Shown: positions 21,840-32,047, counted from the stretch's first letter. The stretch is 64,000 nt of DNA from Taudactylus pleione (GCA_031769625.1 JAUIMM010000121.1:13450001-13514000); one strand, 5' to 3'. Numbers and translations: made by a program. Notes: generated by a model not told the origin, from the letters alone.

Positions 21840-22944
21840 CTGTTGGACAGGTACACAGAGTGACTTTGTTTGTATGATGGATGATATTAATGTTTCCGAT
21901 TCACCTATCAAATTTACTTATACCAGCAGTTTCGATTCAGTACATTTCTTGGACGTTTTGGTGTCTGTTACGGATTCGCTACAGATTAGTACCACCATCC
22001 TTTACAAACCCACGGACAGAAATACAAATCTTCAATGTGGCAGCTACCATCCTCTGGCTCTCAAGAATGGTCTCCCTTATTCGCAATTACTACGTATTTG
22101 GCGAATTTGTAGTGAGACAAGTGATGCCCTTCGACAAATAGATGAGATGATTCTTAAATTCCTCAAGCGTGGATATCACTATAAAACATTACAGAAAGCC
22201 AAAAACAAAGTACTAGCTTTGACCAGATCTGAGACATTAGCATCAACCGAGAAAGTCCATCAATCCAACAAGATAGTTTGGACTCAAGAGTTTTCCTCAG
22301 TCAGCCACATTCTGATGAAAAAAGCTAAATCTATATGGCCTATTATATCTAATGACAGGTCTCTACCAGCCTTACGCAATACCAATATTTTACCTTCATA
22401 CCGTCGGGGTAGGAATATCAAAGATGTTGTGGTCCAGAATGATATATCTCTCCATACAGTAGCTAGACCAATACATTTTTTAACTACGAAACCTGGTAAT
22501 TATCGCTGCACAGGCTGCATCACTTGCAGCTATCTTGAAACTGGCAGTCATTTTCATCATCCCAGATCTGGGAAACAATATGATATTAAATACCCACTCA
22601 CCTGCTCCAGCAGGTATGTTGTGTATTTTATCAGATGTCCATGTTGTCTAGACGTGGGCTAGACTACCAGACAAATGAAGGAGCGGATGGCGCTCCACAG
22701 GTCCAGTATACGTGCAGCTTTGGATGGTAAAGGTACAGAATTACCTGTGGCCCGTCATTTTCGTGAACATCAGCACAATCTATCTACCATTCGCTATAAG
22801 ATGATCGACTGGATTCCCCCGAGTGCTAGGGGTGGAGATCGTGGACGTGTACTCCTTCAGAGAGAGACTAAATGGATACACATTCTTCAAACCATTCAAC
22901 CATTTGGGTTGAATGAAGCCATTTCATTTACGTGTTTTTTGTAG
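21840..22944 (+). pseudogene. Inverted, truncated Penelope-like RT tail and GIY-YIG
   Basis: This is the opposite-strand copy of the last third of the ORF. It starts within the RT thumb region (MMDDINVSDS), continues in one frame across the place where the minus copy is frameshifted (22200), and reaches the GIY-YIG domain. There a small deletion and a stop codon (about 22650-22666) destroy the YVG motif. A second open piece (22675-22944) carries the rest of the nuclease to its natural end, ISFTCFL. Confidence 0.88.
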
Positions 22945-23300
22945 TATGTCTGTATTGTTTGTTTTTATTTAGATCTATTATATTCGGTAGAGTCATAAGA
23001 TATTGTTTATTGTGTGCGCTTTCATTCAGTGCACCCATCTTATGCTGTAGACAGTGCCATCACTGTTGCTTAATTCTCATATTTATACGCATACGATGAG
23101 CCCTATAGATATATTTCTTATATTTTCCATATTGTCGAGCTTCTGCATTTCAGACTACTATCTGATCTGATACTGAGTTTTTATCTCAGCATGTATGCTG
23201 CTAGTTATTAGCGGCCATATATTCCCTGTTTCCCTTTAGGTCTTCTGCAGCATGTCTTTTGTTGATCTTCACCATGGTGATGGTGCACGTAGTTTGGCTG
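22945..23300 (+). repeat. Inverted pseudo-LTR portion
   Basis: Complement of about 17690-18023: it includes the TGCTGCTAGTTATTAGCGGC and CACCATGGTGATGGTGCACG motifs. It ends abruptly at 23300, before the hammerhead-like part. Confidence 0.85.
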
Positions 23301-23546
23301 GCGGCCAGTGTGTGCTGACTGTAGCCGGGACCGGATGCATTGTCCCGGCTACATGCCAGCGTGTCCACTGCCGCTGATCGAGATGTGTCCCCTGCGGGAC
23401 ACATCTCTACACATTTCCGCCACTGTTCCAGCGCTGGGATGCCATACTGCATCCCAGCGCTGGTGCATTCTTTTCTGCGGCTAAAATGAAGTGGGGCCGG
23501 GAAGTGGCGGTATGTCATACCGCCGTATACCGCCCCACTTCGACCA

Positions 23547-23547
<1 letters not shown>
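23301..23547. other. GC-rich cluster of perfect hairpins
   Basis: Successive stems: 12 bp at 23320-23331/23342-23353 (GTAGCCGGGAC), 11 bp at 23381-23391/23396-23406 (AGATGTGTCCC) and 14 bp at 23428-23441/23450-23463 (CCAGCGCTGGGATG). A last stem around GGCGGTATG/CATACCGCC lies at about 23502-23525. The second stem recurs in the LTRs of the element at 26628-32043, so this is probably a fragment of a related LTR. Confidence 0.6.

Positions 23548-23586
<39 letters not shown>
23548..23586. repeat. (TA)n microsatellite
   Basis: About 19 TA repeats followed by CACATATATACACACACACA. Confidence 0.95.
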
Positions 23587-23595
<9 letters not shown>

Positions 23596-23616
23596 TACAC
23601 ACACACATATACATAT

Positions 23617-23768
23617 AGAGGAGAAGGAAGCGGCACTCAGGGATTGAAGAAAAAACAAACAGACTCCATAGTTGCCAACGTTTCAATGTTATTGCAACAT
23701 TTTCTGATGAAAATGTTGAAATAACATTGAAACGTTGACAACTAAGGAGCCTGCTTCCTTCTCCTGTA
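23617..23768. repeat. Inverted-repeat unit with hammerhead-like centre
   Basis: Ends AGGAGAAGGAAGC and GCTTCCTTCTCCT are complementary. The centre (23670-23742) is a near-perfect 35-bp inverted repeat with a TGAT loop. On the plus strand it contains CTGATGA (23704-23710), a stem AATGTT/AACATT and GAAAC (23729-23733). This resembles a head-to-head pair of Penelope-like ends. Confidence 0.75.
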
Positions 23769-24220
23769 TATAGTCACTCATCTTAGGATGTCAGTTGAGG
23801 GCAACAGGGTGAAGTACAGTGAGCGCGGGAAATGTTGTTGTGTTTTCTATTCTACTAGTCTAGTACTAGTCTAGTCTTTCAGAGCAGATAGGGTTACAAA
23901 TCCTGAAGATTACTACAAAAAAGGTTTTACACATAGGTGCACTACATGGGTGTGACTGATTTGGTGTGGGTGAAGGTATAAAGGATTGTGTAATCCAGTG
24001 GGTGGAGCTTCCGATACTGACTATCAGTCGGACAATAGAGAGGGGTGGTGTGTATAAGCTAGTGTCAGGAAGCTATCTGACATATACAAATGTAATGGGA
24101 TAACATTTGTGAGGAAGTAAAAGAAGCCACCTGACTGTGAAACGGTGTCGAGTCGTTCTTTGTAATCAGATTTCTTACAATATATACACACACAGTCCAT
24201 TAAGTCAACTCATTGAACAG
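23769..24220. other. Unclassified; contains CTAGT palindromes
   Basis: A short palindromic run of ACTAGTCTAGTACTAGTCTA lies near 23856. A TATAAGC box-like motif and a GTGTATAAGCTAG segment (about 24050) could belong to a solo LTR, but no ends were found. Confidence 0.35.
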
Positions 24221-25133
24221 TTAAGCTGCATACACACACAACGATTTTGTTACCAACGATTTTATGAACGATTTTTTCTGTCAGATTTTTTAAAGTGTAA
24301 TGAACGATTTTTTTGAACTACAAACGATTTTTGCATATTCCCTTAATAAAAATCGTTCAGTTGGTCAGTCTGACTGAACTACAAACTACAAACGTGAACG
24401 CGCATGAACGATAATTGTTCATCGTTTGACAAAGAAACTGAATGATTTTTTCAAACGATTATCGTTAAACGTGTGGAAGACTAATTTACAAGAAACATAT
24501 TTACATAATTCCATATTTACATATGCTGTATGCTTTATAATGAAACAGTTCATGAAATTCAATATGCCTTTGCACATCCATTTTAAACTCACATTTAAAT
24601 GGCGAAATTAGGTAAGGTGTCTTTAAGGCCACTCCCGGGGGAAACTGTTTATCTGAAAGTGTGTACAAGAGCTTGCCCATTTATGTATAATTGTGTCCAA
24701 GAGAAATTTATTGAAAGAGTCACACCAAATATAGAGATACTGAACCATGATCATCTCATAGAGGAATATTTTTCTCTTTAACTGCCAAGTACAGGAAAAG
24801 ACCATAAGAGCAAACTTTGTCTATCTGATAATGTCGGTGGGTGTACAGGGGGCGCATTACCTGAAAACTGTAATAGAGGGTATAAGTACTCTGTAACAGT
24901 GACAATGGGTGTTGTTTGCTGCATCAACCCTGATAGACATGTTCTCCCAGATAAGGGCTAGATCTATTTATTTAATTAATTAATAAAATGACAAATTCTT
25001 AAGTACACTGGATTGGACTTTATTACTATATGCAACAATGGAACACCTGATAAAAGGTAGACTTCTACAAACGATATCATTTAACGATAATCGATCAAAA
25101 AATTGTTGTGTGTGTAATGTGTATGCAGCTTTA
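24221..25133. mobile_element. DNA transposon remnant with AAGCTGCATACACA termini
   Basis: The left end TTAAGCTGCATACACACAC and the complement of the right end (TAAAGCTGCATACACATT) form the inverted repeat. Inside the ends are repeated ACGATTTTT and AACGAT motifs. The middle (24480-25060) is AT-rich and may include a nested insertion. It is similar in style to the MITEs at 4526 and 8802; the superfamily is not assigned. Confidence 0.65.
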
Positions 25134-26276
25134 GAGATAAGCACACAACCAATAAAGTGCAAAAAGGGTTGTATTCACATATAGCAGCAGTACAATATTA
25201 TTAAAAATGTACTAGCAGGCATGGTACTTATCATTATCACAAATGCCAGTATAAGCTTCAAGGCTCCGGCCCGACGGCCGCTTCATTGGAACCAACCAGC
25301 TTTCTCAAGGATCCAAGGCAATAATCAACAAAGGCTACTATATATAGGAACAGGCTGGGGCCAAACAAACCAATTAACCACCACTAACCTGTCACCACTG
25401 ATAGTATCTGTGTCCATGTCTACACCAATTACTGCACCATTAAAAACATAAAAAAAAATACATAATGTATATTATATACTGTTTTGTAATATTGTTCAAA
25501 ATAACTTTATTCAAAAATATATTGATATAGTGATCAGAATGAAATTTGTCCTAATCATTATTCAGGTTCTGTTTTTTTTTCCTAAGTTACTGTTTTGTTG
25601 ATTGTCTTGTGGAAAAATAGAAATGGCAATCTTAATTCTCACAGACATTTTTGTTATTCTGTGTCCTTATTGCAGCATCTTATACCTCCGCATTCCAAAT
25701 TATTAACTTGATAATATTATTTCTTCATTTGAATTAGATTTTTTAGAATTGTCAGCCAGGAAGCAACAAGGCATCATGATTTTTCTATTTACTTCTAAAT
25801 TCTTTTAAGCTATTTGCACACTATATATAAGCTCCACATACAGTTACATTACTGGATGTGCCTCTATGTAAATGAATTAATAATTTAACGTACAGTGCAT
25901 GTTTACCTAGAAGCTGCCGTCCAATGATCCCACTCATTTAGGCCTCAATATACTGCTCTTTCTCTCATTACACTGGGGATGATTAAGCAGTGAATGGAAT
26001 TGCAAAGCCATACACAAGAAGCTTTGCAATGCCATCCTGCTAAAATCACTTCAGATGCCTCCTGTAAGCATCTGTGACCGAGGTCTCAGCCTGGGATCAC
26101 CATTTCGACCATCGGTTGCTAAATTGTGTGGCACCAGCCAGCTGAGTAGGGCTCAGCTTACACAGGCTGGCTGGCTTGCGATGCCAGAAAGTCTGCATCC
26201 ATAGACACAGACCCTGGCCTCTTCCCTTCCGTTTCCCGGGAACACAGGACGTCCCCACCCCCACATGCACTGCAAA
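25134..26276. other. Mostly AT-rich, nothing firmly recognised
   Basis: A GGCCCGACGGCCG segment at 25268-25280 resembles stem II of the hammerhead-type ends of Penelope-like elements. A local inverted repeat (TTGCAAAGC ... GCTTTGCAA) lies at about 26001-26030. No gene was seen. Confidence 0.4.
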
Positions 26277-26280
26277 TGCT

Positions 26281-26627
26281 TGTCGAAGCCGGATAATTGG
26301 CTGAGATAGGATCGGTTTAAAATTAGATCTGCGCAACGCCATTTTGCGAATGGCAATGAGACGCCATTTTGCAACTGGCCACCCAGCGCCATTTTAGTGA
26401 AACACGCCATTATAAGTACAGCGATGCTATTATTTAGCATTGTGCGACTCCCACGCAATAGAAAGAAGTTAAAAGTCCTCACCATGTAAATACAGACAGT
26501 CACTAAAACATATAAAATGATTATCCCTGCAAAACACGTTCCATGGTGTACTCCACAAAACACATAGTCGCACAGCGCTAACTAGCGTCTTTTCCCAATT
26601 GCCCAATACATACACACTGCACACTTA
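26281..26627 (+). repeat. ERV-A 5' LTR, first part
   Basis: Starts TGTCGAAGCCGGATAATTGG and matches the 3' LTR from 52506. Interrupted after the CTTA at 26624-26627 by a 5.4-kb LTR retroelement. Confidence 0.92.
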
Positions 26628-28643
26628 TGTGAGGGGCGGGTGCGGTGCAATGCCTGCTGCCGTGCAGGTGTACGTCTGTTACTTACCTTGCGTCGCACCC
26701 TCTCACCTTCAGGCCGTGTGTTGAGCAGACGGTCCTGGAACCTCCGAATAGAACACGGACACGATGACCTAGGGGGAAGGAGACGAGGTGAGTACCGTCC
26801 TTCCTCACGTCGACCGACGCGCCCTACTGAACCGGGGGATAAATTCAGGTTTTAAGTGAAGATCATCATTGGCACTTTTGGCCTCAGATCCCGAATTTTC
26901 ACCTATCGGTACTCACGCACCAGGTGAAGATCCGTCCTTGCACCGGGTTGCAAGGTTCACCGTCCGCCCAGAAGGAAGGAGATAGGTAGTGACAAACAAA
27001 CAGGGAGAGACAGTACACACAGATATTTCTCACCGTGTCCACTCTTGCTCTTCGTCCGCTCACTCGCCTACAGGTCCCTGTAAGGAGATACACAACACAG
27101 CCGTGCAGGGCCTAAACCTATGTCAAGCAACTACACATACTAAAACGGCATCACCCTCAACCTACAGTGTGTGTAGTGCGACAGATATAACAAAACTAAA
27201 CATTTGCCCTGCACGGAACACCAAACACAGACTAAATACACAAGAGCAAAACACAGTGCTGTCCCTTTAAATGTCTGCTACCTATCCAGAGCTGGCCAGC
27301 TCCTCTTCTCGGTGACTGGGGAGACCACTACCTCATGGGTGGAAGCCGTACAGCTCTCCACCACTGCTCACACCTCTAATCATCTATGCGGGGGCTACCT
27401 AATGGGCTCAGGGTCCTGGACCTAACGCCCAGGATCTTACCAGCGGCTCAGGGCTTATGCCTGCCTACTGCGGGGTACTCAAGGGACTTGGGCCTACTGC
27501 CCAGAGTCCCACTCTATTTTGCAGCTCAGGCCTAGTGGCCTGCCTAACGGTGGGCTCTGGTAGTGGCCTGGGCCTAATGTCCAGACCACTTTTATTGGGG
27601 CTCAGATATAGGGCCTAGTGCCCTCCTGTATGGGTACAGGCCTACGCCTGGTTTATGGCCACGGGCCAAGTGCCCGCCTACTCGATCATTTAGTGGCCTG
27701 GGCCTAGTACCCAGGCCACTCACACCTTATTACGGGCCAATCCTTTTATAGGGCCTAATGCCCACTATAGTGCCCCGGGCCTTGTGCCCGCCTAATTACC
27801 CACGGGCCTAGTGCCCGACAACGCTCCACGGGCCTAACGCCCGACAATCCTGGCGGTCTAGGGAGGGGGTATATGGTGGGCCTCACGGAGGGCCTACCTG
27901 CTATGTTGGAAGAGGCTGCGGGGGGGAGCTTCGTGACGCTCTTTCACTTCCCACCCCCGCAGTCCTCTCCGGTCCTCAGCCGCATTCTTCTGCCGCTGGC
28001 CCGTCCTGGCCAGCGGCGCCGCCTCTTCTTCTCTTCCTCCAGCCGGCGCCGCCTGTCTTCTCTCTTGACAGCGGCGTCTTCTGGCCTCTTCCGCGGCCGC
28101 CGCCCCTGTTGCCGCGCCGATCTTCCACTCTTCGGGAGGTCTTCTCTCCTCCCTCTCCGCCGCCGAACAGACTTTTCCCGCTCTGCGCCGTCTAATACAA
28201 GACGGCGCGAGTGGGCGGGGCTATGACGCGGCGAGCCGCGATTGGCTCGTCGCGTCCGCCTCTGATTGGCTGCTGGCCCGCGAGCCAGATTTGGCTCGCG
28301 GCCATTGCCAAACGCCCGCCGCGCCCAACGCCTGACCGGCGCTGGGAGCTAGTACTCTCTCCCAGCGCCGGCTACCCGCCGCCTCTTGGCTGCCGGGCGC
28401 CAAGCTCCGCTGAGCTTGCGCCTGGAGCCAAGCTTCTCCCGGCGCCACAGTACCGCCGGCACTGGTGAAAGGGACCAGGCGGTCCCTTCACCGGGTGCCC
28501 GCGGTATCTGCACCGATGCTAGGGACATTACTGTCCCAGCGCCGGCAACGGATGTGTCCCGCAGAGGACACATCCCCCCTGCCTGCCCCTGCACCTCGGC
28601 TGATGCTGGGATCAAACACGTGATCCCAGCACAGCCTTCCACA
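26628..28643 (-). repeat. 3' LTR of zinc-knuckle element (2016 bp)
   Basis: Contains a hairpin-rich block (27420-27870) and GC-rich stems near the U3 start, including a perfect 13-bp stem at 28336-28348/28359-28371. The last 295 bases of the main ORF lie inside it. Confidence 0.93.
27420..27870. repeat. Array of GGGCCTA(R)YGCCC mini-hairpins in LTR
   Basis: About a dozen short inverted repeats of the form GGGCCTAGTGCCC occur in roughly 450 bp. The longest is a perfect 9-bp stem TGGCCTGGG/CCCAGGCCA at 27694-27718. Several are separated by similar spacers. The other LTR has the same array at about 30830-31280. Confidence 0.85.
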
Positions 28644-29716
28644 TTTCCCCCCCCTTTTTCCTTTGTAGTCCCTACAAAGTCTTCTTCCATCTCCATCGTC
28701 CGCGGGTCAGGGTATTCTATGGTCCGTCCAGCGAGGCTCTGTTCAAGGGCCCAGCCGGGACCGACTATGACCCCACATTCCTTCTCCACTGGCTCCGGGC
28801 TCTCCATCTTCGTACCTCCTGACTTCACTCTGCGGATCCTCTGTGGGAGTGGCAACTCGGAAGTGCCACTCACGATGGGCCACCATGGGGAATTTTCTTC
28901 TAAGGGTGCCGCAGCCACCCACTCTTCTTCCAACTTGTCTGGGGCATCTTCACTGAATTCAGGGTGTGGCACTAACCACCACCCAATAGTCGATTCCTCC
29001 GGGGCATCCTCTTCCTCCCGGGTCTCCGCCGACATTTTCCATGAGTCTGGACTCTTCTCCACAGACTCCTGCAGCAAGCGACACTTTCCTTCTTCAGCGT
29101 ACTCCACCTCTTCCGCTGACATCTCCGGGTATCCAGGTCTCGGACTCTTCCAGCATGGGGAGATCCTAGACTTCTTTGCCACTGGGTCTTCACGCTCTTC
29201 CTTATAGCGTGGCATCTTCACCTCCCAGTCATCCACATCCGTCCTCTGCGGGCAAGGATCCTTCTTCACTGGGACCTCTTCGGAGCATAACAGTGTCACT
29301 GCCTCTTCCCAGGGACACTCATGGGCCAAGTGTCCCTGCCGCCGACACTTCCAGCACGGGGGTGCTGTTGCCATCTTCATCACAAAGGGGTCTCTACCCT
29401 TCGGCTCCTGCTCAGGAACAATGGGCACCTGCGAACGTACTTCCAGCAGGCTCTTCTGCTCCACTTCCCTGGCTTCTTCTATCCACTTCTGGGCTCGGCC
29501 ATCCAAGATCATCCGGTTTTCGTCCCACGGACAATCTCGAAGCTCATGCTCTGGATCTCCACATCCTTCACACCGGAATTCTTCATTCTCCTGGTGCCAC
29601 TCTTCATCACGTGGACAGCTATTATGCTCATGCCCATAGGTTCCGCAGAGCATACACCAGAGTCTCTTCTTCACAGAGTACTTCTGACCACATCTCTGGA
29701 CCGCTTGCTGGGCCAT
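28349..29716 (-). CDS. Zinc-knuckle array protein, main part
   Basis: A 455-residue open frame, and probably the continuation of the 96-residue frame upstream, from which it is separated only by one TAG. Three CCHC knuckles (C-x2-C-x4-H-x4-C) lie at residues 21-34, 49-62 and 121-134, each followed by a CP-W/R motif. A degenerate fourth (CWKSPRPGYPEMS, from 188) has lost its second Cys and His, showing internal duplication. The rest is acidic and Pro/Glu-rich. The C-terminal 98 residues are encoded inside the 3' LTR; the polypurine tract itself is translated (KEKGGGN). The knuckles suggest nucleic-acid binding, as in nucleocapsid, but there is no capsid-like domain. Its function is unknown. 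Confidence 0.75.
   Translation of the reverse strand: MAQQAVQRCGQKYSVKKRLWCMLCGTYGHEHNSCPRDEEWHQENEEFRCEGCGDPEHELRDCPWDENRMILDGRAQKWIEEAREVEQKSLLEVRSQVPIVPEQEPKGRDPFVMKMATAPPCWKCRRQGHLAHECPWEEAVTLLCSEEVPVKKDPCPQRTDVDDWEVKMPRYKEEREDPVAKKSRISPCWKSPRPGYPEMSAEEVEYAEEGKCRLLQESVEKSPDSWKMSAETREEEDAPEESTIGWWLVPHPEFSEDAPDKLEEEWVAAAPLEENSPWWPIVSGTSELPLPQRIRRVKSGGTKMESPEPVEKECGVIVGPGWALEQSLAGRTIEYPDPRTMEMEEDFVGTTKEKGGGNVEGCAGITCLIPASAEVQGQAGGMCPLRDTSVAGAGTVMSLASVQIPRAPGEGTAWSLSPVPAVLWRREKLGSRRKLSGAWRPAAKRRRVAGAGREY
28644..28667 (-). promoter_or_regulatory. Polypurine tract of zinc-knuckle element
   Basis: The minus strand reads AAAGGAAAAAGGGGGGGGAA next to the 3' LTR, the usual plus-strand primer. Confidence 0.88.
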
Positions 29717-30007
29717 CTATGTGATCTCCAACGGGGACATTTCTTCCTCTTCTGTCGCCCTAAACTCTCTCCAGGGACATTCGCTGGCAACATGTCCCAG
29801 CCGCTGACATGTCTTGCAGGGGGTCACAGCTGATTTCTTGCGCCCCTTCTCCCGGCGCTCTTCCTTGCCGCGCTGTACCGACCGCTGCACCATCTTCATG
29901 ATGTCTTCTCCCGACACCGTAATCCAGTCACTCTTGTCCTCATACGCCCGGGGATGGTTCCACTCCAGAGCTGTCCGTAGGGGGGTCCTCTTGCCGGTGG
30001 TCCACAT
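29717..30007 (-). CDS. Zinc-knuckle array protein, N-terminal part
   Basis: 96 residues. The ATG lies only 30 bp inside the 5' LTR edge, so the leader is almost nothing but the primer site. A basic stretch (residues about 45-60, RRGKEERREKGRKK-like) precedes a CCHC knuckle at 64-77 (CKTCQRLGHVASEC). The frame ends at TAG (29717-29719), followed immediately by ATG GCC in the same frame. Either readthrough or reinitiation could express the downstream part, or the TAG is a recent mutation. Confidence 0.7.
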   Translation of the reverse strand: MWTTGKRTPLRTALEWNHPRAYEDKSDWITVSGEDIMKMVQRSVQRGKEERREKGRKKSAVTPCKTCQRLGHVASECPWREFRATEEEEMSPLEIT

Positions 30008-30017
30008 CGTGTCCGTG

Positions 30018-30035
30018 ATCCTGCCGACTACGCCA
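30018..30035 (-). promoter_or_regulatory. Primer-binding site of zinc-knuckle element
   Basis: Two bases inside the 5' LTR edge, the minus strand reads TGGCGTAGTCGGCAGGAT. The TGG start and its position support a tRNA primer site; the tRNA was not identified. Confidence 0.7.
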
Positions 30036-30037
30036 AA

Positions 30038-32043
30038 TGTGAGGGGCGGGTGCGGTGCAATGCCTGCTGCCGTGCAGGTGTATGTCTGTTACTTACCTTG
30101 CGTCGCACCCTCTCACCTTCAGGCCGTGTGTTGAGCAGACGGTCCTGGAACCTCCGAATAGAACACGGACACGATGACCTAGGGGGAAGGAGACGAGGTG
30201 AGTACCGTCCTTCCTCACGTCGACCGACGCGCCCTACTGAACCGGGGGATAAATTCAGGTTTTAAGTGAAGATCATCATTGGCACTTTTGGCCTCAGATC
30301 CCGAATTTTCACCTATCGGTACTCACGCACCAGGTGAAGATCCGTCCTTGCACCGGGTTGCAAGGTTCACCGTCCGCCCAGAAGGAAGGAGATAGGTAGT
30401 GACAAACAAACAGGGAGAGACAGTACACACAGATATTTCTCACCGTGTCCACTCTTGCTCTTCGTCCGCTCACTCGCCTACAGGTCCCTGTAAGGAGATA
30501 CACAACACAGCCGTGCAGGGCCTAAACCTATGTCAAGCAACTACACATACTAAAACGGCATCACCCTCAACCTACAGTGTGTGTAGTGCGACAGATATAA
30601 CAAAACTAAACATTTGCCCTGCACGGAACACCAAACACAGACTAAATACACAAGAGCAAAACACAGTGCTGTCCCTTTAAATGTCTGCTACCTATCCAGA
30701 GCTGGCCAGCTCCTCTTCTCGGTGACTGGGGAGACCACTACCTCATGGGTGGAAGCCGTACAGCTCTCCACCACTGCTCACACCTCTAATCATCTATGCG
30801 GGGGCTACCTAATGGGCTCAGGGTCCTGGACCTAACGCCCAGGATCTTACCAGCGGCTCAGGGCTTATGCTTGCCTACTGCGGGGTACTCAAGGGACTTG
30901 GGCCTACTGCCCAGAGTCCCGCTCTATTTTGCAGCTCAGGCCTAGTGGCCTGCCTAACGGTGGGCTCTGGTAGTGGCCTGGGCCTAATGTCCAGACCACT
31001 TTTATTGGGGCTCAGATATAGGGCCTAGTGCCCTCCTGTATGGGTACAGGCCTACGCCTGGTTTATGGCCACGGGCCTAGTGCCCGCCTACTCGATCATT
31101 TAGTGGCCTGGGCCTAGTACCCAGGCCACTCACACCTTATTACGGGCCAATCCTTTTATAGGGCCTAATGCCCACTATAGTGCCCTGGGCCTTGTGCCCG
31201 CCTAATTACCCACGGGCCTAGTGCCCGACAACGCTCCACGGGCCTAACGCCCGACAATCCTGGCGGTCTAGGGAGGGGGTATATGGTGGGCCTCACGGAG
31301 GGCCTACCTGCTACGTTGGAAGAGGCTGCGGGGGGGAGCTTCGTGACGCTCTTTCACTTCCCACACCCGCAGTCCTCTCCGGTCCTCAGCCGCATTCTTC
31401 TGCCGCTGGCCCGTCCTGGCCAGCGGCGCCGCCTCTTCTTCTCTTCCTCCAGCCGGCGCCGCCTGTCTTCTCTCTTGACAGCGGCGTCTTCCGCGGCCGC
31501 CGCCCCTGTTGCCGCGCCGATCTTCCACTCTTCGGGAGGTCTTCTCTCCTCCCTCTCCGCCGCCGAACAGACTTTTCCCGCTCTGCGCCGTCTAATACAA
31601 GACAGCACGAGTGGGCGGGGCTATGACGTGGCGAGCCGCGATTGGCTCGTCGCGTCCGCCTCTGATTGGCTGCTGGCCCGCGAGCCAGATTTGGCTCGCG
31701 GCCATTGCCAAACGCCCGCCGCGCCCAACGCCTGACCGGCGCTGGGAGCTAGTACTCTCTCCCAGCGCCGGCTACCCGCCGCCTCTTGGCTGCCGGGCGC
31801 CAAGCTCCGCTGAGCTTGCGCCTGGAGCCAAGCTTCTCCCGGCGCCACAGTACCGCCGGCACTGGTGAAAGGGACCAGGCGGTCCCTTCACCGGGTGCCC
31901 GCGGTATCTGCACCGACGCTAGGGACATTACTGTCCCAGCGCCGGCAACGGATGTGTCCCGCAGAGGACACATCCCCCCTGCCTGCCCCTGCACCTCGGC
32001 TGATGCTGGGATCAAACACGTGATCCCAGCACAGCCTTCCACA
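30038..32043 (-). repeat. 5' LTR of zinc-knuckle element (2006 bp)
   Basis: Nearly identical to 26628-28643. It lacks the 10-bp CTGGCCTCTT present in the other copy near 28089. Confidence 0.93.
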
Positions 32044-32047
32044 CTTA

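Larger units (their letters stand above)
17349..23300 (-). mobile_element. Penelope-like element array with inverted copy
   Basis: Order along the plus strand: pseudo-LTR (17349-17960), minus-strand RT and GIY-YIG ORF region (18024-21096), second direct pseudo-LTR (21239-21833), then a plus-strand 5'-truncated copy of the ORF end (21840-22944) and an inverted pseudo-LTR portion (22945-23300). Tandem pseudo-LTRs plus an inverted truncated copy are a known hallmark of Penelope-like insertions. The junction at about 21836 joins the second pseudo-LTR to the middle of the RT thumb/linker coding region. No target duplication could be fixed. Confidence 0.9.
26628..32043 (-). mobile_element. Young LTR retroelement with 2-kb LTRs and zinc-knuckle gene
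   Basis: Long direct repeats of 2016 bp (26628-28643) and 2006 bp (30038-32043) flank only 1394 bp of interior. The minus-strand ends are TGTGGAAGG ... CCCCTCACA. It sits in the ERV-A LTR with a 4-bp duplication CTTA (26624-26627, 32044-32047); the 3' LTR of ERV-A at 52856 shows the empty site. The repeats differ by about 11 substitutions and one 10-bp indel, so it is the youngest large insertion here. There is no protease, RT or integrase, so it must depend on enzymes supplied in trans. The coding region is an array of CCHC knuckles. Confidence 0.92.

Noticed and set aside
28386..29833. Plus-strand frames of 170-273 residues
   Set aside because: They are antisense to the zinc-knuckle ORF; the minus strand has the CCHC motifs, primer site and polypurine tract in the right places.
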